Below, piece after piece: positions 24,768-32,320 of a stretch of DNA of 64,000 bases; position 1 is the first letter of the stretch; each line of letters opens with the position of its first letter. The DNA is from Pseudidiomarina planktonica (lineage in GTDB: Bacteria; Pseudomonadota; Gammaproteobacteria; Enterobacterales; Alteromonadaceae): assembly GCF_900177775.1 (NCBI RefSeq), contig NZ_FXWH01000001.1, forward strand, positions 1,488,001 to 1,552,000, read 5' to 3'. The position numbers were made by a program, and so were the translations under genes. The notes under the pieces are model-generated. The model saw only the letters and a list, made by a program, of their open reading frames with translations, searched no databases and was not told where the DNA came from.

Positions 24768-25517
24768 TCAGCCTAATTTCATTACTACTTTCAACGGCAA
24801 GCGTTTCATCAAAAAGCCAATCAACGCCCACGGCCAACCCGGAACATAAGCTTGTACCGGCTCTTTCTCAATCGCTTTCACCAAGGCTTTACAGCCAGTT
24901 TCGGTGTCTACCATAAAAGGTGTGTTCTTCACTTTTTCATTTATTTCCGAACGAATAAAGCCAGGTAAAATTGAACTCACTTTAATAGGCGTTTTCATTA
25001 GATCAGCACGCATACCTTCGGTCATGCTCAGCAATCCAGCTTTGGTAGCCGCGTAAACAGTCATCGCGCGTGGCATACCCCTTAGTGCGCTAATGGATGA
25101 CATAGTGACCAGGTGACCATCGTTCTGCTCGCGGAATATCTCTAGCGCAGCTTCACATTGCGCCAACGCAGATACAAAGTTGGTTACGGCGGTTTGTTTG
25201 TTAGCATGAAAGTAGCCAGTACCAAGCGACGCGCCTTTACCCATGCCGGCATTTACAATAATGCGGTCTAAATAGCCGAACTCTTCTTTAAAGGCTTTAA
25301 ATACCGCAAACACCTGGTCGTGATCGTTCACGTCCAGTGCCTGTACGCTCACCTTAATGTCCGGATACTTCTCAGTAAGCTCTTGCTTTAACGCGTCCAG
25401 CCGATCCGTACGCCGTGCGCAAAGCGCTAAATTGCGCCCCATGGCCGCGAATTCCTTTGCCATACCCTCGCCCAAGCCAGAGCTGGCACCGGTAATCAAT
25501 ATTGTTTTACGAGTCAT
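24768..25517 (-). CDS. SDR-family short-chain oxidoreductase
   Basis: A 249-residue classical short-chain dehydrogenase. The cofactor loop is TGASSGLGEGMAKEF, followed by NAG at about residue 89, the catalytic serine in MSSISALRG and the YAATKAG (YxxxK) motif. An Arg-rich segment after strand 2 (CARRTDRL) suggests NADP preference. It is the last gene of an operon with an acyl-CoA dehydrogenase and an APH-type kinase. Its substrate may be a hydroxy- or ketoacyl chain handled by them, which is inference from position. Confidence 0.88.
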   Translation of the reverse strand: MTRKTILITGASSGLGEGMAKEFAAMGRNLALCARRTDRLDALKQELTEKYPDIKVSVQALDVNDHDQVFAVFKAFKEEFGYLDRIIVNAGMGKGASLGTGYFHANKQTAVTNFVSALAQCEAALEIFREQNDGHLVTMSSISALRGMPRAMTVYAATKAGLLSMTEGMRADLMKTPIKVSSILPGFIRSEINEKVKNTPFMVDTETGCKALVKAIEKEPVQAYVPGWPWALIGFLMKRLPLKVVMKLG

Positions 25518-25575
25518 TAGAAATCCTTTTTATTCATTCTTGTTTTCAATGATTGTTATTTTAACCAGTAGCAAT

Positions 25576-26643
25576 TTAAGTGCCGCTGTTGCGAATTAGC
25601 TTGCGGCAACGCCAATGCAGGTAATTCACTAAAAACCAAAAGTTTTTAAAAGCGGGATTGCGGGTTTGTTTGTGGTGATAACGGTAATAAATTTGCTGAG
25701 CAATAGCCGACAAACGAAAAATGCCGTACACCTCGTAGAAGGTAAAGTTACTCGCCTTAAAGCCGGTTTTTTCACAATAATAATCAATCACCTGTTGGCG
25801 GGTCAGCATGCCGTCTAAATGGGTTGGCTGGCGCCTTGTACTGCGTGCAATGGCATCATCGTCAGCCTGAATCCAGTACGCCAGCATATTACCCACATCC
25901 ATTAACGGGTCGCCCAAAGTCGCCAGCTCCCAGTCCAGAATGCCTATAACTTTCGTGGGATCCTCAGCGTCCAGCACCACGTTATCGAAACGAAAGTCGT
26001 TGTGCGTTAAGCAAATGGTTTCATGCTCAGGTAAGTTTTCCTGCAACCACCGCATAATGCCTTTACCACTAGGTACATTCCAGGTTTTGGCCTTGCGGTA
26101 GCGCTCGCTCCAGCCATCAATCTGGCGTTTAGCGTAGCCCTCGCCTTTAGCAAGATCGCGTAAACCGGTACTGTCTAAATCAACCTGATGCAATTCTACT
26201 AAGCGGTCTAAAACATTAGTGCATAGCTGCCGAACCTGCTCGGCCGGTAACTCAAGACCACGCGGCATATTCTTACGCGGAATAATGCCCTCAAGCCGTT
26301 CCATAATGTAGAAATCGGTGCCTATTACCTCTTCGTCTTCGCAATACAACAGCATTTCGGGCACATAGGGGAATACCGGTTTCAACGCTTTCTGCAGGCG
26401 ATACTCCCGCCCCATGTCATGCGCTGATTTCGCTTTGGTTCCCGCTGGTCCACGCCGCAGTATCATATCCGCATTGGCGTAGGTTAACCGATAAGTCCAG
26501 TTAGAAGCGCCGCCACCGTATTGGGTTACTTTCAGTTCACCCTGTAAATCAGGTAGTTGTGCTTTTAAAAAACTATCTAAGGCGGCTAACGGAAGCTCTT
26601 CACCTTCCCGCACCTGTCCGGCAGTATCTATAACCTGGCTCAT
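25576..26643 (-). CDS. APH-type phosphotransferase paired with acyl-CoA dehydrogenase
   Basis: A 355-residue protein of the aminoglycoside phosphotransferase/choline kinase fold. The nucleotide-binding loop includes GGGASNWTYRL, the Brenner motif is LTHNDFRFDN (Asp216 as catalytic base), and the metal-binding aspartate is Asp237 in GILDWELATLGDPLMDV. The LDWELATLGDP form is characteristic of the kinase part of ACAD10/ACAD11 and of LvaA, which phosphorylate 4-hydroxyacyl-CoA. It is therefore unlikely to be an antibiotic-resistance enzyme. Its start overlaps the acyl-CoA dehydrogenase stop by four bases (ATGA), so the two are coupled. Confidence 0.88.
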   Translation of the reverse strand: MSQVIDTAGQVREGEELPLAALDSFLKAQLPDLQGELKVTQYGGGASNWTYRLTYANADMILRRGPAGTKAKSAHDMGREYRLQKALKPVFPYVPEMLLYCEDEEVIGTDFYIMERLEGIIPRKNMPRGLELPAEQVRQLCTNVLDRLVELHQVDLDSTGLRDLAKGEGYAKRQIDGWSERYRKAKTWNVPSGKGIMRWLQENLPEHETICLTHNDFRFDNVVLDAEDPTKVIGILDWELATLGDPLMDVGNMLAYWIQADDDAIARSTRRQPTHLDGMLTRQQVIDYYCEKTGFKASNFTFYEVYGIFRLSAIAQQIYYRYHHKQTRNPAFKNFWFLVNYLHWRCRKLIRNSGT

Positions 26644-27887
26644 TCGTCCTCCCGGCTTGCCGCTTTGTTTTGCTGTTTACGCAGCTCAACCTTGGCGATG
26701 GTAGCGCGATGCACAGCGTCAGGGCCGTCAGCAATACGTAATGCTCGTGCTACCGCAAACAGAGAGGTTAATGGCACGTCATGACTCATGCCTGCACCGC
26801 CATATAATTGAATGGTTTCATCAACCACTTGCTGCAGCACATTTGGAGCCACTACCTTAATGGCTGAGATTTCTTTCAGAGCTTTCATAGCGCCAACCTG
26901 GTCGATTTTCCAGGCCGCATAAAAGGTTAATAAGCGCGCTTGATCAATGGCAATACGCATATCCGCTAAACGCTCCATGTTGCCGCCCAGTTGCAATAAC
27001 GACTTACCGAACGCAATGCGTTCCTGACCACGAGTGACGAAGAGCTCAAGTGCCCGCTCCGCAGCACCTATCGCGCGCATGCAGTGGTGAATTCGGCCAG
27101 GCCCCAAGCGCCCTTGCGCAATCTGGAATCCTTTGCCTAAGCCGGCAATAATATTCGCCTTAGGTACGCGCACGTTGTCGAACACTAACTCGCCATGGCC
27201 ATAGGGTGCATCGTATTCACCGAAGGCTGGCAGCATACGCTCCACGGTCACACCGGCACTATCTAAAGGTACAATCACCATACTGTGCTGATGATGACGG
27301 TCAGCGGCTTCATCAGTCAGTCCCATCACGATCGCAAACTTCGCATTCGGATGACCCAGCCCGGTTGACCACCATTTACGACCATTCACGACAACCTCGT
27401 CACCATCAGCCACAATAGTGGCTTGCATATTGGTTGCATCAGACGAGGCTACATCAGGTTCCGTCATACAGAACACCGAACGTATTTCGCCTTCCAACAA
27501 AGGCTCTAACCAGGCTTTCTTCTGCTCGGCACTACCAAAATGATAAAGAACTTCCATATTGCCAGTGTCGGGAGCGTTGCAGTTGAATACTTCGGGAGCT
27601 AACAGGCTGCGGCCCATGATTTCTGCCAGTGGTGCATACTCTAAGGTAGTTAAACCCTCGCCCAGCTCGCTGTCGGGCAAGAACAAATTCCACAAGCCCG
27701 CCGCTTTAGCTTTGCTTTTTAACTCCTCAACCAGCGGCGGCACCTGCCACTGACGCCAGTCTTCATCAGGGTTTAAGCGGCGGTTTTCTTTTTGATATTG
27801 GGCTTCGTTTGGCTCAATCTGCTCAGCCATAAAGGCTAGTAACCGTTGTCGGAACGATTCTGTTTTTTTACTTGGAGTAAAATCCAT
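26640..27887 (-). CDS. ACAD10/11-type acyl-CoA dehydrogenase
   Basis: A 415-residue acyl-CoA dehydrogenase with the FAD-binding motif CMTEPDVASSDATNM and the late QLYGGAGMSHDVPLTSLF region. The position of the catalytic glutamate in classic enzymes (GGNGFNTEYP) is an aspartate here (SHDVP). GRLGPGRIHHCMR and LRIADGPDAVHR are hallmarks, as I recall them, of the ACAD10/11 subgroup. These enzymes handle 4-phosphorylated acyl-CoA made by a partner kinase. The ATG at 27887 (MDFTPSKK) is preferred over a TTG ten codons upstream. It is the first gene of the three-gene operon. Confidence 0.9.
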   Translation of the reverse strand: MDFTPSKKTESFRQRLLAFMAEQIEPNEAQYQKENRRLNPDEDWRQWQVPPLVEELKSKAKAAGLWNLFLPDSELGEGLTTLEYAPLAEIMGRSLLAPEVFNCNAPDTGNMEVLYHFGSAEQKKAWLEPLLEGEIRSVFCMTEPDVASSDATNMQATIVADGDEVVVNGRKWWSTGLGHPNAKFAIVMGLTDEAADRHHQHSMVIVPLDSAGVTVERMLPAFGEYDAPYGHGELVFDNVRVPKANIIAGLGKGFQIAQGRLGPGRIHHCMRAIGAAERALELFVTRGQERIAFGKSLLQLGGNMERLADMRIAIDQARLLTFYAAWKIDQVGAMKALKEISAIKVVAPNVLQQVVDETIQLYGGAGMSHDVPLTSLFAVARALRIADGPDAVHRATIAKVELRKQQNKAASREDE

Positions 27888-28031
27888 GGAGTTCTGCCTT
27901 GTTTGCTCTAGTGGCAATTATTAAACAACTGTTTGAATGTTTAATTGATTGTAGAGCGGACAGCGCGAAAGGTGAAGCCCTGAAGCGGTTAATTTCGTTC
28001 AACCGCCGCAGCTTAAAGATTAAACGTTGCG

Positions 28032-28409
28032 TTAAATAGCTATCAGCACGCTATTGACTAAAAACACGAAAAAGCCGGCAACAATACCAGCTGCAGCTAC
28101 GGCCAAACCCACCACCGGAATCACGCTATAGCGAAATGCTGTTTTAAAGTCGCCGGTGGAAAACCGTGAATTCATTACCAAATAGACCAATGAAGCCACC
28201 CAAACAACCAGACTAAAAATAGCGCCAATATAATTCCACGTCTGACTTAAGGTACCGACGGCCGACTCTGTCGGTGCTTCAGGTGCCATAACGCTAAGCA
28301 TGACTAAAATAATGCCAATGGGCAGATAGAAAAAAATGTTCAGCATGGCCGCTAACCAGGCAATGCCAAGGTAATTATTCTTTTTAATGTCATCAGGTAA
28401 TTTAAACAT
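28032..28409 (-). CDS. Unassigned three- or four-helix membrane protein
   Basis: A 125-residue protein with hydrophobic segments at about residues 15-43, 58-78 and 89-123. A soluble loop (APEAPTESAVG) follows the first. It may belong to a small integral-membrane family (DUF4870-like layout) but I cannot confirm this. It stands alone upstream of the acyl-CoA dehydrogenase operon and downstream of the sucD terminator. Confidence 0.65.
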   Translation of the reverse strand: MFKLPDDIKKNNYLGIAWLAAMLNIFFYLPIGIILVMLSVMAPEAPTESAVGTLSQTWNYIGAIFSLVVWVASLVYLVMNSRFSTGDFKTAFRYSVIPVVGLAVAAAGIVAGFFVFLVNSVLIAI

Positions 28410-28501
28410 CAGCTGGTTCCTCTTCGCTTGATGGCTAAGTGATCCAGTAAATTACTGTCGTTCAACTAATTTTAAGCTTAGTACATAGATTTGCAGACAA
28501 C

Positions 28502-28531
28502 AAAAAAGGCCGCTCAAACGAGCGGCCTTTT
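28502..28531 (-). terminator. Intrinsic terminator after sucD
   Basis: A GGCCGCTC-AAAC-GAGCGGCC hairpin (28508-28527) is followed, on the minus strand, by six T. It ends the suc transcript just past the sucD stop at 28555. A shorter T run on the other strand also makes it partly bidirectional. Confidence 0.93.
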
Positions 28532-28554
28532 CACTATCCTAACTTAGGACTAAC

Positions 28555-29427
28555 TTACCAACCGGTTTTTTCACGCAGTGCTTTACCGATATCGGCTAAG
28601 CTACGAACGGTTTTCACGCCAGCGGCTTCCAGTGCTGCGAACTTCTCGTCTGCAGTACCTTTACCACCTGAGATAATCGCACCGGCATGGCCCATACGTT
28701 TACCTGGAGGTGCAGTAACACCAGCAATGTAAGAAACTACCGGCTTGGTTACGTGTTCTTTGATGTACTCAGCTGCTTCTTCTTCAGCAGTACCACCAAT
28801 TTCACCAATCATAACAATAGCTTCTGTTTCTGGATCTTTTTCGAACAGTTCCAGAATATCAATGAAGTTAGAGCCAGGAATTGGGTCGCCACCAATACCA
28901 ACACAGCTAGACTGACCAAAACCTTCGTCAGTAGTCTGTTTAACAGCTTCATAAGTCAAAGTACCTGAACGTGACACAATACCCACTTTACCTTTCTTGT
29001 GGATGTGGCCAGGCATGATACCAATTTTGCATTCATCAGGAGTAATAACGCCTGGGCAGTTTGGACCAATCATGCGCACGCCTTTGTGCGTTAAGTATTC
29101 TTTAACGAACAGCATGTCTAACGTAGGAATACCTTCAGTAATACAAACAATCAGCTCGATGCCAGCGTCGGCAGCTTCAATGATTGAATCTTTACAGAAT
29201 GGCGCTGGTACGTAGATAACAGATGCAGTAGCACCAGTTTTCTCAACCGCTTCACGAACAGTGTTGAATACCGGTAAGCCCAGGTGCGTTTGACCGCCTT
29301 TACCCGGAGTTACACCACCAACCATTTGCGTACCATAAGCAATTGCTTGTTCAGAGTGAAAAGTACCCTGACCGCCAGTGAAACCCTGGCAAATTACTTT
29401 GGTGCTTTTATCGATCAAAATGCTCAT
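28555..29427 (-). CDS. sucD: Succinyl-CoA synthetase alpha subunit
   Basis: Converts succinyl-CoA to succinate with substrate-level nucleotide phosphorylation, as a complex with SucC. The 290-residue protein has the CoA-binding N-terminal fold ([18 protein letters not shown]), the PNCPGVI stretch and the phosphohistidine His247 in [17 protein letters not shown]. Its ATG overlaps the sucC stop by one base (TAATG). A strong terminator follows. Confidence 0.97.
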   Translation of the reverse strand: MSILIDKSTKVICQGFTGGQGTFHSEQAIAYGTQMVGGVTPGKGGQTHLGLPVFNTVREAVEKTGATASVIYVPAPFCKDSIIEAADAGIELIVCITEGIPTLDMLFVKEYLTHKGVRMIGPNCPGVITPDECKIGIMPGHIHKKGKVGIVSRSGTLTYEAVKQTTDEGFGQSSCVGIGGDPIPGSNFIDILELFEKDPETEAIVMIGEIGGTAEEEAAEYIKEHVTKPVVSYIAGVTAPPGKRMGHAGAIISGGKGTADEKFAALEAAGVKTVRSLADIGKALREKTGW

Positions 29428-30593
29428 TATTGACCTCCTGCCGCAGCAACCACTTTATCGGCAGCGTCAGACAGACTCGCTGCTGCAATAATGTTCAGGC
29501 CACTTTCTTTTAATTTGTCTCTGCCAAGTTCAGCGTTGTTACCTTCTAAACGAACAACTACCGGAACTTTAACGCCAACTTCTTCAACGGCACCAATAAT
29601 ACCTTCAGCAATCATATCGCAACGAACGATACCGCCGAAAATGTTAACCAGTACGGCTTTCACATTGCTATCAGATAAAATGATTTTAAATGCTTCAGAA
29701 ACGCGCTCTTTGGTTGCTCCGCCACCAACATCCAGGAAGTTAGCCGGCTCGCCGCCACTTAACTTAACGATGTCCATGGTCCCCATTGCCAAGCCAGCAC
29801 CGTTGACCATACAGCCAATGTTACCGTCCAGAGCAACGTAGTTCAGCTCCCATTTCGCAGCACGGGCTTCACGCTCGTCGTCTTGCGAAGGATCGTGCAT
29901 TTCTTTAATTTTTGGCTGGCGATACAAAGCGTTACCGTCAATGTTCACTTTACCGTCTAAGCAATGCAGATTGCCTTGCTCGGTAATAACCAGCGGGTTA
30001 ATTTCTAACAGTGCGAAGTCGTACTGTTCGAACATTTTAGCCAGACCCATAAAGATCTTGGTGAATTGCTTCACTTGATCCGGGTTTAAGCCCAATTTAA
30101 AGCCAAGTTCACGACCTTGGTATGGCTGTGCGCCAACTGTTGGGTCAATAATTGCCTTCAGGATTTTTTCTGGAGTTTCTTCAGCAACTTTTTCAATTTC
30201 AACGCCACCTTCAGTTGATGCCATGAACACGATCTTACGTGATGCACGATCAACTACGGCGCCTAAGTACAATTCCTGATCAATGTCAGTCAGGCTTTCT
30301 ACCAAAATTTTAGAAACTGGCTGTCCGTTTGCATCTGTTTGATATGTGACCAGGTTTTTACCCAACCAGTTTGATGCAAATGCGTGCACTTCGTCAGTGC
30401 TGGACACTAATTTAACGCCGCCCGCTTTACCGCGGCCGCCTGCGTGAACCTGAGTTTTAACAACCCATTTATCACCGCCGATACGTTTTGCGGCTTCAAC
30501 TGCTTCATCAGCTGTGTCTACTGCAAAGCCTTCAGATACTGGCAAACCGAACTCTCTAAAGAGTTGTTTGGCCTGATACTCATGCAAGTTCAT
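29427..30593 (-). CDS. sucC: Succinyl-CoA synthetase beta subunit
   Basis: The nucleotide-binding subunit of succinyl-CoA synthetase, 388 residues as in E. coli. The ATP-grasp features are present: [37 protein letters not shown] and [19 protein letters not shown]. The C-terminal part contains [14 protein letters not shown]. It starts after a gap of 149 bases following sucB that contains a terminator and a hairpin, so sucCD may be expressed at a different level from sucAB. Confidence 0.97.
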   Translation of the reverse strand: MNLHEYQAKQLFREFGLPVSEGFAVDTADEAVEAAKRIGGDKWVVKTQVHAGGRGKAGGVKLVSSTDEVHAFASNWLGKNLVTYQTDANGQPVSKILVESLTDIDQELYLGAVVDRASRKIVFMASTEGGVEIEKVAEETPEKILKAIIDPTVGAQPYQGRELGFKLGLNPDQVKQFTKIFMGLAKMFEQYDFALLEINPLVITEQGNLHCLDGKVNIDGNALYRQPKIKEMHDPSQDDEREARAAKWELNYVALDGNIGCMVNGAGLAMGTMDIVKLSGGEPANFLDVGGGATKERVSEAFKIILSDSNVKAVLVNIFGGIVRCDMIAEGIIGAVEEVGVKVPVVVRLEGNNAELGRDKLKESGLNIIAAASLSDAADKVVAAAGGQ

Positions 30594-30622
30594 GATGCTC
30601 TTCCGATTCGTTTGAACAACAA

Positions 30623-30640
30623 AAGCAGCCGCAGCTGCTT
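30623..30640 (-). other. GC-rich hairpin in the sucC leader
   Basis: AAGCAGC (30623-30629), CGCA, GCTGCTT (30634-30640) form a 7-base-pair stem. On the minus strand TTTTGTTGTT follows it, 30 bases upstream of the sucC ATG. It could be a weak terminator or a leader structure that shields the sucC mRNA 5' end. Confidence 0.5.
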
Positions 30641-30680
30641 ACCCGAATTTCGCGCCGAATAGTACGTGATTCAACGCTAA

Positions 30681-30731
30681 AAAAACAGCCGCAAACCGTT
30701 CTTTCAACAATAGTTCAACAGGTTTGCGGCT
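30681..30731 (-). terminator. Terminator-like hairpin between sucB and sucC
   Basis: AGCCGCAAACC (30687-30697) and GGTTTGCGGCT (30721-30731) form an 11-base-pair perfect stem with a 23-base loop. On the minus strand the stem is followed by GTTTTTTTAGC. It lies 12 bases after the sucB stop. The large loop suggests partial termination or attenuation between sucAB and sucCD. Confidence 0.75.
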
Positions 30732-30742
30732 GGTTTCACTGC

Positions 30743-32311
30743 TTATACGTCTAATAATAGACGCTGTGGGTCTTCCAGCAACTCTTTAATAGTTACCAGG
30801 AAGCCTACGGATTCTTTGCCATCAATAATGCGGTGGTCGTATGAAAGCGCCAGATACATCATTGGCAGAACTTCAATTTTGCCATCTACTACCATGGCCC
30901 GGTCCTGAATTTTGTGCATACCCAGAATCGCGCTTTGTGGCAAGTTCAGAATTGGCGTAGAAAGCAGCGAACCGAACACACCACCGTTAGTGATAGTAAA
31001 GTTACCGCCTTGCATGTCGTCCATGGTCAACTTGCCATCACGACCTTTCACCGCTAATTCTTTAATGTTTTTCTCAACGTCAGCCATACCCATTTTGTCG
31101 GTATCACGTAACACTGGAGTTACCAGGCCACGCGGCGTTGAAACGGCAATGCTGATGTCGAAGTAGTTGTGATACACAATGTCATCGCCATCAATAGAGG
31201 CATTTACTTCTGGGAAGCGTTTCAGCGCTTCAGTTACGGCTTTCACGTAGAAACCCATAAAGCCCATACGGGTACCATGGCGCTCTTCAAATACGTCTTT
31301 GTATTTGCTACGCAGGTCCATAATTGGCTTCATGTTCACTTCGTTAAAGGTGGTTAACATGGCCGTTGCGTTTTTCGCTTCCAGCAGACGTTTTGCAATG
31401 GTTTTACGCAAACGCGTCATTGGCACACGTTTCTCGTCGCGGCCACCTTTACTGACAGAAGTAGAAGTGTCTTGTGACGCTTTACCTTTGCTTTCTTTGG
31501 CTGCTTTCACGTGATTCTGCACGTCTTCTTTCGTAACGCGACCACCTTTACCGGTGCCTTTTACATCTGCAGCTTTTAAGTCGTGCTCAGACAGCAAACG
31601 GCGTACCGCCGGGCCAGCAACTTCTTTGTCGTCGTCACTGTCATCAGCGTCGCTTTTGCTTGCGCTTGAGTCTTCGCTCTTCTTCTCACTGCCGCTGTCG
31701 CCGCTATCGCCATCGCCTTTAGACACGATACCAATAATGTCGCCAGCACCAACAGTAGTGCCTTCTTCTTCTTTAATTTCTTCCAGCACGCCATCAGCAG
31801 GTGCCACAACTTCCAGCACCACTTTATCGGTTTCAATATCAACCAGATTCTGATCACGCTTCACTTTGTCACCAGCTTTCACATGCCAAACAGCGATAGT
31901 GGCATCAGCTACTGACTCAGGCAAGTCAGGAACTTTCACTTCAAACTTCTCATCTGAACCTGACTTTTTCGACGTTTTAGCGGCAACTTTTTCAGAGTCT
32001 TTGTCTTCGTCGTCAGACTTAGATTCTTTTTTCTCTTCTTTGCTGCTGTCTTCTGAGCCTGAGTTGCCGCCGTCGCCTTCTTCAAGCTTACCGATCACTT
32101 CTTCGGCATTAACGGTAGTGCCTTCGTCAGCAATAATTTCGCCGAGCACGCCGTCTGCAGGTGCAGTCACTTCCAGCACTACTTTGTCGGTTTCAATATC
32201 GACCAAGTTTTGATCGCGTGACACTTTATCACCTGGCTTCACATGCCAGGTTGCAATTGTTGCATCTGCAACAGATTCAGGAAGTTGAGGAACTTTAATT
32301 TCAATCGCCAT
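30743..32311 (-). CDS. sucB: 2-oxoglutarate dehydrogenase E2 with two lipoyl domains
   Basis: Dihydrolipoyl succinyltransferase of the 2-oxoglutarate dehydrogenase complex. From the ATG at 32311 it has 522 residues, much longer than E. coli SucB (405). The extra length is a second lipoyl domain. Domains: lipoyl 1 (1-75, Lys43 in [10 protein letters not shown]), acidic linker, lipoyl 2 (about 122-198, Lys163 in the same [10 protein letters not shown]), acidic linker, peripheral-subunit-binding domain (about 232-268, [14 protein letters not shown]), and catalytic domain (295-522, active site [11 protein letters not shown]). The two lipoyl domains are roughly 75% identical. A TTG two codons earlier is the alternative start. 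It follows sucA by nine bases. Confidence 0.97.
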   Translation of the reverse strand: MAIEIKVPQLPESVADATIATWHVKPGDKVSRDQNLVDIETDKVVLEVTAPADGVLGEIIADEGTTVNAEEVIGKLEEGDGGNSGSEDSSKEEKKESKSDDEDKDSEKVAAKTSKKSGSDEKFEVKVPDLPESVADATIAVWHVKAGDKVKRDQNLVDIETDKVVLEVVAPADGVLEEIKEEEGTTVGAGDIIGIVSKGDGDSGDSGSEKKSEDSSASKSDADDSDDDKEVAGPAVRRLLSEHDLKAADVKGTGKGGRVTKEDVQNHVKAAKESKGKASQDTSTSVSKGGRDEKRVPMTRLRKTIAKRLLEAKNATAMLTTFNEVNMKPIMDLRSKYKDVFEERHGTRMGFMGFYVKAVTEALKRFPEVNASIDGDDIVYHNYFDISIAVSTPRGLVTPVLRDTDKMGMADVEKNIKELAVKGRDGKLTMDDMQGGNFTITNGGVFGSLLSTPILNLPQSAILGMHKIQDRAMVVDGKIEVLPMMYLALSYDHRIIDGKESVGFLVTIKELLEDPQRLLLDV

Positions 32312-32320
32312 GGTCAATCT

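Noticed and set aside
25576-26643. Aminoglycoside resistance kinase
   Set aside because: The fold is APH-like, but the LDWELATLGDP motif and the ATGA overlap with an acyl-CoA dehydrogenase point to acyl-CoA metabolism.
30912-32213. Long + strand open frames opposite sucB (Ser/Pro-rich)
   Set aside because: They are antisense shadows of the repetitive acidic linkers and lipoyl domains of sucB.
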